The notes beneath the pieces were generated by a model. That model had not been told where the DNA came from. It saw only the letters and a program-made list of their open reading frames with translations, and ran no database searches. A stretch of DNA of 64,000 nt from Thinopyrum elongatum (lineage: Eukaryota > Streptophyta > Magnoliopsida > Poales > Poaceae), in assembly GCA_011799875.1 (NCBI GenBank), contig CM022303.1:191753700-191817699 (forward strand), in the 5' to 3' direction. Positions 23,103 through 36,093 of the stretch are shown in pieces (within the stretch, counting starts at the first letter, position 1; every line of letters starts with the position of its first letter). A program made the position numbers and the translations under genes.

Positions 23103-24585
23103 TGAAAGTGCGTTATATCAACTAGAGGGGGGGGGTGAATCAGCGATTTTTACAAATTCGTCACTGAGGAATTTCATGGTGAGGAAATTCCTAATTAATG
23201 AACTACTTAGCAGCGGAATAAGTACTCAGATGCAAACGTAACATGGCATAAGTACAGTCATCATGATGAAATGAAATAGGCACAGAGTACAGGTAGCGTG
23301 ATACACAGGATAAGCAGGCTGAAGACTATGTGACTGAAGAAATAGGATTGAGGAAATTGAGAAAGTCTTCAGTCAAAGTCTTCACACAGTAATGATCAAG
23401 TAAATCAACACATGAATGAGGAAATGAAAGGGGTTGAGGAAATAGAACCAGTAGCTCGGTGAAGACAATGATTTGGTAGACCAGTTCCAACTGCTATGAC
23501 AGTTGTACGTCTGGTTAGAGCGGCTAGGTATTTAAACCTGAGGACACACAGTCCTCACCGTATTCTCCTTGAGCTAAGGTCACACAGACCTCGCCCAATC
23601 ACTCGTGGTAAGTCTTCAGGTGACTTCCAAACCTTCACAGACTCGGTCACTCGGCGATCCACAATTCCTCTTGGATGCTCTAGACCATGATGCCAAATCG
23701 TCTGGAGGATGCACAGTCCTCAAAGGTAACAAGCGTCGGTTCCACACAGGAACAATCTCTTCAGTGATGCTCAATCACTTTGGGTTTGTAGGTGTTTGGG
23801 TTTTTCCTTACTTGATGATTTTCGCTCAAAGTCCTCCGAGGATGGGATGCTCTAAATGACAAGTGTCAATCTATCTCTCGGAGCAGCCAACCAACTAGTG
23901 GTTGAAGGGGGTGGCTATTTATAGCCTAGGGAGCAGCCCGACATGATAAGACATAAATGCCTTTCAATGATATGACCATTAGGTGGGTAGGATATTTGGA
24001 CAGCTGGCGCGTAGCACAGCAACGGTCGGAAATTTGAGTATCAAATTCCTCAGGGCTATCATGTTCCTCACTTGTAGGCAATCCGCACTGGCGAATTCCT
24101 AACTCCTCAGTCAAAACAAATTCCTCAGAGAACAGAAGAACTTCGTCTCTGTCACTGAAGAAATTGAGTGAATTTTATGAGAGTTCCAATGGCTTCACTC
24201 AAAAGGATTGGGTAGGTGTAGGATTTTGAGATGAGCATCACTTGGAAACTTTTCCTTAGTTTTACCTCGACCCCCTTTAACAGTACGGTGTTTCCTATGA
24301 CTCAAGAAGAAGAAAATGAAACTATGAAAACAAAAGTCTTCACGCTTCATAATCCTCGCATGAATATCAAGTCTTCAGGGTCACACCAATTTCTTCACTT
24401 TCAAAGTCTTCAAGAAAACCAACGTCTTCAACTGAAGACATTCACTTTTAGGGGTCGACTTTCATCATAAATATCAAACTCCTCATAGACTTATAGAACC
24501 TATGTACACTCACAAACGCATTAGTCCCTTAACCTATAAGTCTTCAATACACCAAAATCACTAAGGGGCACTAGATGCAATTACA
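23103..24585 (-). repeat. Sirevirus LTR B (shared middle LTR)
   Basis: 1483 bases from TGAAAGTGCG to CAATTACA. It serves as the 5' LTR of copy A and the 3' LTR of copy B. It lacks a 14-base CCCGGACACACAGT stretch present in A (and in altered form in C) near 23550. It also has private changes at its right end (GAGTGAATTTTATG). No target duplication flanks it. Confidence 0.92.
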
Positions 24586-24601
24586 ATCTCCCCCTTTTTG
24601 G
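24586..24601 (-). other. Polypurine tract of Sirevirus copy B
   Basis: Same purine-rich minus-strand sequence as in copy A, directly before LTR B. Confidence 0.8.
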
Positions 24602-25087
24602 TGATTGATGACAATATAGGTTAAGTTTTCAACGAGGATAAACATATGAAGTGTAAATACTGATATTGAGGAATTTGATTGCAAGATATAGAAGAACTCC
24701 CCCTGAAGATGTGCATATTTGAGGAATTTGCTTTGAATAGCAAATGCACATTGTAGAGTAATATCATGGAGATCTCCTCCTATATCTTGTAATTCATACA
24801 CGCATTTAACATATGATATGAAGTATTTGAAATGCATGATGAAATATGGTGTCTGACGAAATTCAGCATGCGTGCATTAAGGTACTTGAGGAAATAAGCA
24901 TGCAGAAAGCAGTTCAAAAGTATCAGACCACCATAGAACTTAAGTTTACAACTCATCAGAGCAAACACCTCAGAAAAGCAAGAGTTGTAAATTAACAGAA
25001 ATATAGCCCATATATAAGACCCGCTTGAAGACTAACTCAAATTTCTCCCCCTTTGTCATCGAATGACCAAAGGGGACGAAAAATGAG

Positions 25088-28000
25088 GACTAACGCCCCT
25101 GAAGAATATCATCATGATGTCGATGGAGGAGCGCCAGCGTTGTTGGGGTCATCCGTTGGAGTAGGGCCTGCCGCGGTGTTGTTCAAGTCTTCAGCTTCAT
25201 CCGTCTCGCGCGATGAAGAATATGAACTGGCAACAAGCTAAAGAACTTTGACGTTCTTGAATTTCTTCGAAGGTGGCTGAGACCAGTCAAAGTCCTGCTG
25301 GAATCCCATCTCCTTGAGTTCTGCAGCATTGTAAAGATTAGACAGAATAGCCCAAGTGCGGTCAAAGACTTCATGCGAGTAGTAGTGATTCTTCTTCACA
25401 ATATTTTGAGTGACTGTCATGTTCTGAAGAATTGCACCAAACTGACGCTTGACCCACTTGTGATTTCGATCAACTTTCTGATGAAGACTAAGGAGAAGTT
25501 CACGATCAGTCATCACACGTGGAGCTATGGCTTGAGGATTATGTTCTGAAGCTTTGGCGGCAGAATCTTGTGTTGCAGAGTCATCATTGGTGGAATATGA
25601 AGTAGCTTTGTGAAACTTTCCATCCAATGGACGAGTACCTTCATCAATAACTGCAGCCTTGCCCTTCTCATCAGCTGAGGAAATAGTCCGTTTGAGGACT
25701 ACAATAGGGGGCAAATAGCTGAGATGATTTTGAAAGTCAGCCTTATAATGAATTGAAGACATTGATCTGATGAACCTCATGATCTAGGGAGCATAAGGCT
25801 TCAACTCAAAGGGTGACAGAGCAGCATTGGCCAAAGTCCTCATGAAGAAATCATGGTAGTTGATAGGTATACCATGAATGATACTGAACAGCAGATTCTT
25901 CATGATGCCAACAACCTCTTCATCATCAGAGTTGTGGCCCTTGATTGGACTAAGGGTTTTGGTCAATATGCGATAAACTATCCTTGGCACATAGTGCAAT
26001 TCCATGACAAGGAATTTGGTCCTTGGAGCTTGGCCTGGCTTCAAAGGCTTCATCAGCACTTGCATCAGATGATCGGATAGTTCAGTTTCAACATAGAGAA
26101 GCCTTGCACCTTCAGTGGGAGGACTGACTGGGACGGCATGAAGCAATTCAGAGGCCGGTGCTTTGAAATGAGTATTATCGGTCATCCAGTCCAATACCCA
26201 TGAATTGACATCATCAACATTTCCAGTAATGTGCAGCGTGGCGAAGAATTGAAGAATGAGTTCTTCATTCCAATCGCAGATGTCGGTGCAGAAGTTGAGT
26301 AACCCAGCGTCATGAAGAACACTGAGGACTGGGGTGAAGCAGGGCAGCGATTCCATATCCACATGAGGAATTTGCTCATGTTCAAAGATCTTGTCCTTAT
26401 CAAACAACAGTGAGGAATAGAAGTTCATCTGGCTAGTAGTCCAGAAGCGCTTGCGACAAAGTCGAGCAGAGTCATAGGGATTGTAGTCAGTGCAGAATAT
26501 GTGCTCATTGAAGAAATCTTCAGCATTAAACTTCTGCTTCTTGGAGTGAGGGTTCTGTGGCTTGGACTGAAGATTAACAGTTGAGGTCTTCACAGCCTCA
26601 TGAGGTATAGCCACTGGAGCCACAGGCTGAGGAATGTCAGTAGCTGTATCAGCAGCAGCCTTGGCCTCCATTTCTTCAGCACTAGCGGCTGGAACTTCTT
26701 CAGGAATAGATTGAAGTGCAGATTGAGGTCCATCAGAGCCCACATGTATTTCTTCAGTTGGCACAGGGGATTGAGGAACTTGATGTAGCGGGGTTGTCAG
26801 AGGTGAATTGGGGTGATGACTTTCCCAAAAGTCATCATTCAGAATAGGTGTTGTAGACCCAATTTCCACATCCTCATCTTCATCAATTTCTTCGACGCCT
26901 GCCTCTTCAGCTGTGAACTGAGGCATGGGCGATGATACCAGCGGAGTTGAAGGAATATCATCCACTTCAATGTCTTCATCCAACTGCTCTGTCGAAGCAG
27001 CAGAAGGATCTTCTTCATCAGATTCACTTGGAATTGCATATTCCTCACCAAAGGGAATAATCTCCTTTGATGGCATGCTTGATATTGGAACATCATCAAT
27101 TGGGTTTTCAGATGAGCTCGTCAAAGTCTTCACTTTCTTGGGAGCTGAAGACTCTGAAGATGCAGATGCTTTCCTTTTCTTCACAGCTTCTCGCTCCGCT
27201 CCTTGGTTTTCTTTGCTTCTGTTGCAGAAGGAAGGTTGATGCTTGTCATCGGTGCAGGAGGAGCAGAGGAAATTGGTTGAAATCCTTCAGGCACAACTGA
27301 TGCAGTTGCCCTGGCATTTTCTTCATAGACTGGAATTTCTTCATCAGCCCTGGTGCTTTCATTTTCTTCAGCAGACTGAGCAGATGTTTCAGTCTGAGGA
27401 AATTTGGGTTGCGATGAAGCTGCAACACTTGGAGTGAATCCTTTTGCCATTCTGACGAATCTGACTTTGGCACCTAGCCAATCTGCACGATAAGCGTCAA
27501 ATTCATCACTGAGTGCTTTGATCTTAGCCTGCATAGTCACAAGTTCTTCAGGAGACAATTTCACAACATTTTTCTTCAGAAAGCGCTCCTTCTTATATTG
27601 AGCTTTCTTAACTTGCCTGGCCTTCTCAAATTTCCATTTTTCTTCGGCTATGAAGGTCATCAACATGTGGCTCTGGCCAGAGTGAGGTTTAATTCAGGCA
27701 AAGGTTTATTTGGATCCTTGTGCCATAGATCGATGAAATCAAGGATCTTCCTTGGATCCAGCATGAGGGGCACAGCACTGCCTTTGGCACTAGCGGCCCT
27801 TTGTTGTCGATCTATGATGATCTCAGCTAATTCTTCAGCATCAGCTTCGGCTTCGCTTGACAGAACCTGAAAGGCGACCTGCTTCTTGTGAGGACTTGGC
27901 CTTGTGCCTCATCCAGCAGTGGCCTTTTTCTTCAGCAAGGTAGGAGCTGTTGAAGACTGAGGTGGAGCTGAGGAACTTGCAGAGACTCCTGAAGCAATTG

Positions 28001-28751
28001 AGATTCCAGTAGTCCTTTGGCATGTGGCAAGATGCATAGGTGCTGAGGACTTTGCAGGAGCAGCTGAGGATTTTGCAACTGAGGGAGTTGGAGCTGCTTT
28101 TGAAGGAGTTGCCTAAGGATTAGGCCGTGAGGGCTTTGAAGAACCTGGCCATGAGGGCATTGCAGCTGAGGATCTTGTCTTGACAGCTGGTTTCTTTGTC
28201 ATAGCCTTCTTAGGCTTGCTAGCAGAGGCCTCAGCAGCGGCAGTAGTAGAATCTTCGTTGAATTTCTTCACTGCCTCTTTAGCCATTTTGGCCAGCTTGG
28301 CTTGATGCTTAGCCCACTCCTGAGGAAATTCCTCACCTCTTCTGATGCTTGTGGGATCAGCTTCTTGGCCTGGAGCCAAGGGAGGTCTTGGACAAGGAGA
28401 GTTGACAGCGAATTTCTTCATGTACTTTGGAGTCACATAACGATACTCCCTCCATTCTCTTGCCCATCTCCTCTCAATCTTTTGAATGTGCACTTTGCGC
28501 TGATTTTTGTTCTCCTTGCCATGAGTTGCTTCATAAGGAGTACAATATTCATCATAGATGTCATCAGGGATCTCAAAAGCAGTATTTGTTTCTGGCCTCT
28601 TTCCTCCCTTCTAAGGTCTTTTACCATCAGCCATTTTCTTCACTTAAGGATTTTGAACAATGGATGTTTCTGAGGAAGTGTGCAACTTATCTTCGAGAAA
28701 TGCTGCAAATGAGTTAAGTTGATGAGAACCTAGTGATTCAGCAGCAGACAT
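25088..28751 (-). pseudogene. Sirevirus env-like gene, copy B
   Basis: The ATG is at 28751. This copy keeps the 739 bases (27434-28172) that copy A lost, including a basic segment (LNLTLARATCMLMTFIAE) and a Lys-rich helix region (KARQVKKAQYKKERF). It is broken by stops close to the start (TAA and TAG near 28645 and 28613), by a stop at 28113-28115, by frameshifts, and by a stop near 25781-25783. The C-terminal third matches copy A closely, but the tail is cut by a stop at 25238-25240. The unbroken ancestral length would be somewhat above 1100 codons; I do not reconstruct it. Confidence 0.75.
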
Positions 28752-28757
28752 GTGTAC

Positions 28758-29080
28758 CTGTGAACAGAATATAGGTGCGAAGAATTTGGAGAGGTCATAT
28801 GCGTTCTCAGAAGTTTTTCAATAGTATCAAGTTTGAGGAATTTGACCAGGGGTGTCTTGAGGAATTTCACTAAGCGTTCTTTGACTTAGGTTCTAGAGTT
28901 GTATAGATTGAAAATCCACACAATTGAGGAATCTTGAAGAAAAACGTTGCTTAGTGAAACAGATCAAGAATAGAAGCAAGTTGGTGTTTAAGAACATGAA
29001 AGTTGATGAATAAACACCTTTTGAAGATTTTGTGGAAATCATCAGAATCAACAAGGGAAGTAAAAATAGATTTTATTTAC
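28758..29080 (-). other. Putative leader intron of env-like gene, copy B
   Basis: 323 bases with GT and AG ends, identical in placement and length to the one in copy A. The start codon ATG at 28751 follows. Confidence 0.5.
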
Positions 29081-29330
29081 CCTTGACAAAGAACATGACG
29101 AACTGAGAGTAACAGTGGAGAAGCTCGTCCGTTCAGAGCTTCCACGCCCTAACTTGGCAATGGAAAACAGCTACGGCGGCGGCGGAGTGAAGATTTCCGC
29201 GGTCGGCATGAGTATGACGGCGACGAGGTCGAGGCAGTGAAGCTCTTCCTCACCGGCGATGATGGAGTGTAGCGGCGGCGCTAGGTCTGAGAGCTCGAGC
29301 GGGGTAAATGAGATCTGAGGAGGGCGAGGG

Positions 29331-29340
29331 GTATTTATAG
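29331..29340 (-). promoter_or_regulatory. Internal TATA box upstream of env-like gene, copy B
   Basis: The minus strand reads CTATAAATAC. It is about 580 bases upstream of the env-like start codon. It is conserved with copy A. Confidence 0.5.
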
Positions 29341-30048
29341 CCGAGGTGAAAAACCGCTCGTCCGAAGGAAATGGACGAACGTGCCCCTGACCCTTCTTAT
29401 CCTAGCGACATGTGTCACCCACGTACTATGAAGTGGAGATCGTGTTTGATCGTGGGTGAATAGATAAATTTTATCAAGGGATATGGAATGGTTTAAGCAG
29501 CAAGAGCCAAAAAGTCAGATAAGAATATTTTAAGGTTTCGTTCACAAATTCTTCAGCTGTCAAGGACACAGTGAAGACTTTGAACGGGTTTCAAATAGAA
29601 CGCACATGAAGAATTTGTGAACAGATTGGGTTGAGTTTAGCATAGAGGGGGAACGGGTCCGATCACATTCACTTAGAAGAAAATCAACTTGAAGAATTAG
29701 CAATAAGTGAATGCTGTAGAGGACTGAAAACTCAAATATATATATAGTCAATGAAGAACACAGTCGGAAAGAGCGAAGACTTGCAAAGTTGAAGAATTTG
29801 AACAACTGAAGATTTTCAAAAAAAAACTCAAATTGAAGATTTTCAACCTTTGTTGGTGGAGTGACCCACCGTGTAAGAATGGTGATTTCAGACACCGCGT
29901 ACAATTTTCGTAGGGCTCTGAGAATCAAATTCTTCGTTAATTTCTTCACACTTAGAGGGTTAGTCTTCATTGATTGAAGAAAAACGTTTCTTCGTGTGTT
30001 GCACATCTAAGTCATCAATTTGCATAAGTGTTAGGATGTGTGTCCTTT

Positions 30049-33000
30049 TCAAAGGACATTCGAAGATTCTAGGATATTTAGCTCACACCGCAACTTGCTA
30101 AATCTCTTCTCATCCAAGGGCTTTGTGAAGATATCGGCTAGCTATTCTTCAGTCTTCACGTGCTCGATTGAGATGTCGCCCTTTAACACATGATCACGAA
30201 GAAAGTGATGATGAATCTGGATGTGCTTTGTCTTTGAGTGCTGAACTGGGTTATGAGCAATTTTGATGGCACTCTCGTTGTCGCAGTAGAGTGGCACATT
30301 CTTCACATTGATGCCGTAGTCCTTGAGGGTTTGCTTCATCCATAGCAATTGAGCATAGCAAGAACCAGCAGCAATATACTCAGCTTCAGCAGTAGAGAGA
30401 GATATGCAGTTCTGCTTCTTCGAGGACCAACATACTAAGGATCGTCCGAGGAAATGGCATGTGCCTGATGTTGACTTGTGGTACACACGATCACCAGCAT
30501 AGTCAGAGTCAGAATATCCAATGAGATCAAAAGCCGAGCCCTTGGGATACCATAATCCAAGTGTTGGAGTGTGAGCTAGATATCGAAGAATATGCTTCAC
30601 AGCCTTATGGTGTGATTCCTTCGGTGTAGCTTGAAAACGGGCACACATGCAAACACTAAGCATAATATCTGGCCTAGATGCACATAGATACAGTAAAGAG
30701 CCAATCATGGAGCGGTATACCTTTTGATCGAAGTCTATACCATTTTCATCAGTGCATAGATGGCCATTTGTGGGCATAGGGATTTTGACGCCTTTGCATT
30801 CTTGCATACCGAATTTCCTCAGAACGTCCTTGCGGTATTTCTCTTGATAAATGAAGATGCCATTGCGCTGTTGATGAATTTGAAGACCTAAGAAGAATTT
30901 CAATTCTCCCATCATGGACATTTGATATTCCTCACTCATCATATAAGCAAATTCGTCACTGTAACGTTGGTTAGTACAGCCAAAGATAATATCATCAACA
31001 TATATTTGGCACACGAATAATTCATCATCATATGTTTTGGTGAAAAGAGTTGGGTCGAGTGAAACGGGTTTGAAGCCTTTCTTCATGAGGAATTCCTTCA
31101 GAGTATCATAGCACGCCCGAGGGGCCTGCTTGAGGCCATAGAGGGCCTTATTTAGTCTGAAGAATTGATCAGGATGCTTAGGATCTTCAAAACCTGGGGG
31201 TTGAGCAACATATACTTCTTCCTCAAGCTTACCATTGAGGAATGCACTTTTCACATCCATTTGATATAAGATGATATTATGATGGTTAGCATAAGCAAGC
31301 AATATGCGAATAGCCTCAAGTCTAGCAACAGGTGCAAAAGTTTCATCGAAATCAATTCCTTCAACCTGTGTGTAGCCTTGAGCTACAAGACGAGCCTTAT
31401 TCCTTACCACAAGGCAATTTTCATCTTGCTTGTTGCGGTAGATCCATTTGGTACCGATGATATTGTGCTTGCGTGGGTCTGGTCGCTTGACAAGCTCCCA
31501 CACATTGTTCAGCTCGAATTGATGTAATTCCTCTTGCATCGCTTGAATCCATTCAGGCTCCAGAAATGCCTCATCAACTTTGGTGGGCTCTTTGATAGAG
31601 ACGAAAGCAAAATGCCCACAAAAGTTAGACAAATGTGAAGCTTTTGAACGTGTAAGAGGACCTGGTGCGTTGATGTCATTGATGATTCTCTCAATCTGTA
31701 CTTCATTTGCAACGCGAGGATGAGCAGGTTGACGACTTTGATTTGGCTCAGCATTTTCTTTAGAGCCATTTTCTTCAGATGCACCAGCATGATTTTCTTC
31801 ATGATCTGGAATGACTTCTTCAGCAGATTCTTCGGTAGCAATAACATCCTCAGTAGCCTTTAGCTTGATGGACTCCTCAGGTGACATTTCATCTAGCACA
31901 GGAGGTAGGTGCTCTCTTTGCGAGCCGTTAGTTTCTTCGAACCGCACATCTACAGTTTCAACAACCTTGTTGTGATAGGTGTTGAAGACCCTGTAGGTGT
32001 GCGAGTCCTTTCCGTAACCAAGCATAAAACCTTCATGTGCTTTCGGTGCAAATTTAGAATTGTGATGAGGATCTCTAATCCGTCATTTAGCACCGAAGAC
32101 TTTGAAATAACTCACATTGGGTTTCTTGTCAATGAGGAGTTCATATGAGGTCTTCTTGAAGAATTTGTGAAGATATACCCTGTTGATGATGTGGCATGCA
32201 GTATCAATTGCCTCAGGCCAGAAGCGATGAGGTGTCTTGTATTCATCAAGCATGGTGCGAGCCATCTCAACAAGAGTCCTGTTCTTGCGCTCCACAACGC
32301 CATTCTGCTGAGGAGTGTATGGGGCAGATAGCTCATGAGTAATACCAAGTTCATCGAGATAGTCATCAAGACCAGTATTCTTGAACTCGGTCCCATTGTC
32401 ACTACGTATATGCTTGATCTTCACACCGAAATTCATCGAAGCCCTTGAAGAAAATCATCTGAAGACTTCCTGCACTTCAGTTTTGTAAGTAATGACATGC
32501 ACCCATGTGTAACGAGAATAATCATCAACAATGACAAAGCCATATAGAGATGCTGCATTTGTTAGTGTGGCATAATGAGTAGGGCCAAAGAGGTCCATAT
32601 GAAGCAATTCAAAAGGACGAGAGGTAGTCATGATAGTCTTCGAGGGGTGCTTGGCTCTGGTCATCTTTCCACCCTCACAAGCCCCACAAAGATGATCTTT
32701 GAGGAATTTGACACCCTCGATGCCAATGACGTGCTTTTTCTTCACGAGCGTGTGTAAGTTCCTCATGCCAGCATGACCCAGTCGTCGATGCCATAGCCAG
32801 CCTTCTGAAGCTTTTGCAAGTAGACAAGTGGCAGGCTGTGGTCCTGCAGAGAAATCAACAATATACAAGTCTCCTCTCCTAAAGCCTTCGAAGACTTTGG
32901 AATTGTCAGATTCCATGAGCACTAAGCAACGATATTTGCCAAAGAAAACAACCATATCAAGATCACAAAGCATTGAGACAGACATGAGGTTGAATCCGAG

Positions 33001-33213
33001 GCACTCGACAAGCATGACTTTGTCCATGTGTCGATCCTTTGAGATTGCAACCCTACCTAGACCCAATACCTTGCTTTTGCCTTTGTCAGCATAGGTGATA
33101 TGCTTCAAATGTGATGGAGATAAAGGAGTGTTCATCAGTAAGCTCTTGTCACCAGTCATGTGATTAGTACATCCACTGTCGAGGACCCACTCAGTAGCTT
33201 TGGGTAAATCATC
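30049..33213 (-). pseudogene. Sirevirus pol (integrase, RT, RNase H), copy B
   Basis: Same frame and domains as copy A, but better preserved. A 627-codon open stretch (32025-30142) covers the end of integrase, all of RT (YVDDIIFG) and most of RNase H ([19 protein letters not shown]). Stops are TGA 32455-32457 and TGA 32083-32085, both shared with copy A, and TAG 30142-30144, private to this copy. It keeps integrase HMDLFGP and FVIVDDYSRYTW. The sequence ends with a TGA at 30049-30051. Confidence 0.92.
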
Positions 33214-33452
33214 CTGTATATGAATTAGTGCATCTTACAAACACATATACTTCAGAGTGAAGAATATCACATCAAATTCATCAGACAGAATTTCATCAAT
33301 TAATGCAACATATGTATATATAGCAGTATGAGGACGTGAGAAATGAATGATTCATTTCTTCATGATTAGCTTGCGTCCTTTCAAGCATTTTAGGTCTCCA
33401 GAAAATTCTTCAGACAATTTAGTTCGTCTAGAGACCTGACCCTACATAAGAG

Positions 33453-36026
33453 GTTAGTTCTTTTTCTTCACCACCCACATCTGGAGGGGTGGCAAAGAAT
33501 TCATCATTCTGTGAGCTCCATAAGAGAAAGGTGGCATTGAAGCCAAAGCGCTTTATTTCACAGCAGAGGGATTAGTTTAGTCATATGAGTAAGCAGAGAA
33601 ATTCTTCGAGGACTTATGAACATAATGATTTGAAGAATAATGCACATAATCAGAACTCTTAGATTTTCCCTGCGAAACAGAAGCGTTAGCATGATGATGA
33701 TCATATGAGGACTTGGATCCACATGAGGAATTTAATCCATAAGAGGACTTGGATCCATATGAAGACTTTGGTCCATATGAAGAATTTGATCTGAGGTTCT
33801 TATTCTTCACAGGTGGTGTCATGAGGACATTTACCTGAAGACTTTCAAGGCACCTTTTGGGAACCCATATTTTCTTCATAGGGGGACCATTCCTGCAGAT
33901 AGTTCCAACATATCTAGCAAATACTTCACCATTCTGATTTTTGAACAGTTTATAGTTGGAGTCAAATGACTCATCAGATGAATGTGAGGATTCACAAGTA
34001 AAGCCAGATAAAGTGGATGGATCGACGGGAGGTCCCTTCACAGCAACCCACGAGATTTTGGGATACTGCTCAGGTTTCCAGTAGGATCCATCAGCATTGA
34101 GTTTCCTCTCAAAGGCAATACCCTCTTTCCTAGGGTTCCTGTTCAAGATCTGCTTTTTGAGCACATCACAAAGAGTTTGATGCCCTTTGAGGCTTTTGTA
34201 CATGCCTGTCACATACAATTCCTTCAACCCTGCATTTTCGTCAGTGATACTAGTGGTATCCTCAGATGAGGAATTTGTGACCACAGAGATAGTTGAAGAA
34301 TTTGCAGCAATAGAAGCATTTGAACTTTCTGGTGAAGAATTAGCAGTTTCACGTTCAATGCATTTCAAGCATGGTGGAATAAATTCTTCTTGAGCGGAAC
34401 TGATCTGTTGAGCAAGTAATGAATCATTTTCCGTCTGAAGATCTTCATAACTCACCCTTAGCTTCTCAAGATCTTGCTTTCTTTGAAGAAATTCATAAGA
34501 AAGCTTCTCATGATCGGCTAAGAGAGTTTCATGATGACCTTGAAGGTTGTCAAACTTAGACTGTAGTTGCTGAAAATTATCAGTCAGTGTTTGAGTTCGA
34601 TCCATTTCTCACCTAACAGGTCGTCGCTTTTATCTAGCATATTTTGAACCTTTTCCAAAGCCTTTTGTTGTTTAATAGCAATATTAGCAAGTTTGGAATA
34701 GCTGGGTTTGAGGTTATCATCAGATTCATCTTCACTTGATTCAGAGGAGGGATATTTGAGTACCTTGGCACCTTTTGCCATGAAGCAATAGGTGGGAGCA
34801 TAGTCATCGTTGCCGTCATTAGCAGTGTTGGGGAAGCCATTTTCCTCAGTGTTGAAGATGGACTTGCTGACGTAAGCAGTAGCGAGGGCTAGGCTCGCCA
34901 CACCAGAGTCTGACTCCTCAGATGCCTCCTCTTCCTCATGTTCCTCAGATTCAGCTTCAGAGTCCATTTCCTTGCCAATGAATGCCCGAGCCTTCTTGGA
35001 AATGCTCTTCTTGTGAGATGAAGACTTTGAAGATTTTGATGATGAGGACTTTGAAGATTTCTTCTTCTTCTTAGAGTCATCTGAACTATCATCCTTGTAT
35101 TTCTTCTTCTTTGATTCCTTTGCCTACTGAGGACAATCAGTTATGTAGTGACCAGGTTTCTTGCATTTGTGGCAAGTCCTCTTTTTGTAATCACGGGATG
35201 AGGAATCTGATCTTGTGTCATCACTTTTTGAAGATTTTACAAAGCGACCACGCCTTGAGAACTTCTGAAATTTCTTCACGAGCATTGCTAGCTCCTGGCT
35301 TAGTTCTTCAGGGTCACCAAGGCTGCTATCAGAATCTTCTCCTTCAGATGAGGAAACTGCCTTGGCCTTCAGTGCGCGTGATCTTCCATAGCTTGGCCCA
35401 TAGAGATCTCTCTTTTCGGCTAGTTGGAATTCATGAGTGTTCAGCCTCTCAAGAATGTCAGCAGGATCAAGTGACTTGTTGTCTCCACGTTCTTGAATCA
35501 TCAGTGCCAGTGTATCGAATGAAGAATCGAGTGACCTCAGCAATTTCTTCACCACCTCATGGTCGGTGATGTCAGTGGCACCCAGTGCTTGAAGCTCGTT
35601 TGAAATGTCAGTGAGGCGATCAAAGGTTTGCTGGACATTCTCATTGTCGAGTCTTTTGAAGCGGTTGAAGAGATTCCGAAGAACGTCAACTCGAGAATCA
35701 TGTTGAGTTGAGATTCCTTCATTGACCTTGGACAGCCTGTCCCAGATAAGCTTTGCAGACTCCAAAGCACTCACTCTGTCGTACTGTCCTTTCCTCAGAT
35801 GGCCACATATGATATTCTTCACTTGAGAGTCGAGTTGCTTGAATCTCTTCACATCAGCAGCGTTTACGGAAGGAGTGACAGAGGGAACGCCTTTTTCCAC
35901 AATGTACCAGAGATCGTTGTCAATTGCCTCAAGATGCATGCACATCTTATTCTTCTAGTTGGGGTAGTCCGTCCCATCAAAGGTAGGACACCCAGCCGAG
36001 ACTTTGATCATGCCTGCCGTCGACAT
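33453..36026 (-). pseudogene. Sirevirus gag, copy B
   Basis: The ATG at 36026 starts the same protein as copy A, with a zinc knuckle (CHKCKKPGHYITDC) near 35140-35180. Damage differs from copy A: TAG 35955-35957 early, TAG 35124-35126 just after the knuckle, a one-base loss near 34608 that shifts the frame, and TAA 33577-33579. The final stop, after a Val-Val-Lys-Lys-Lys-Asn end, is at the same place as in copy A. Confidence 0.88.
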
Positions 36027-36093
36027 AACTAAAACTCCAGGTGGTTAAACCAAAATCACACAGAACAAGGGAGTACGTTGCTCTGATACCAAT

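Noticed and set aside
29560..30006. A 148-codon minus-strand ORF between pol and the env-like promoter
   Set aside because: It has no domain, and the copy A counterpart is shorter and diverged in length, so there is no sign of selection.
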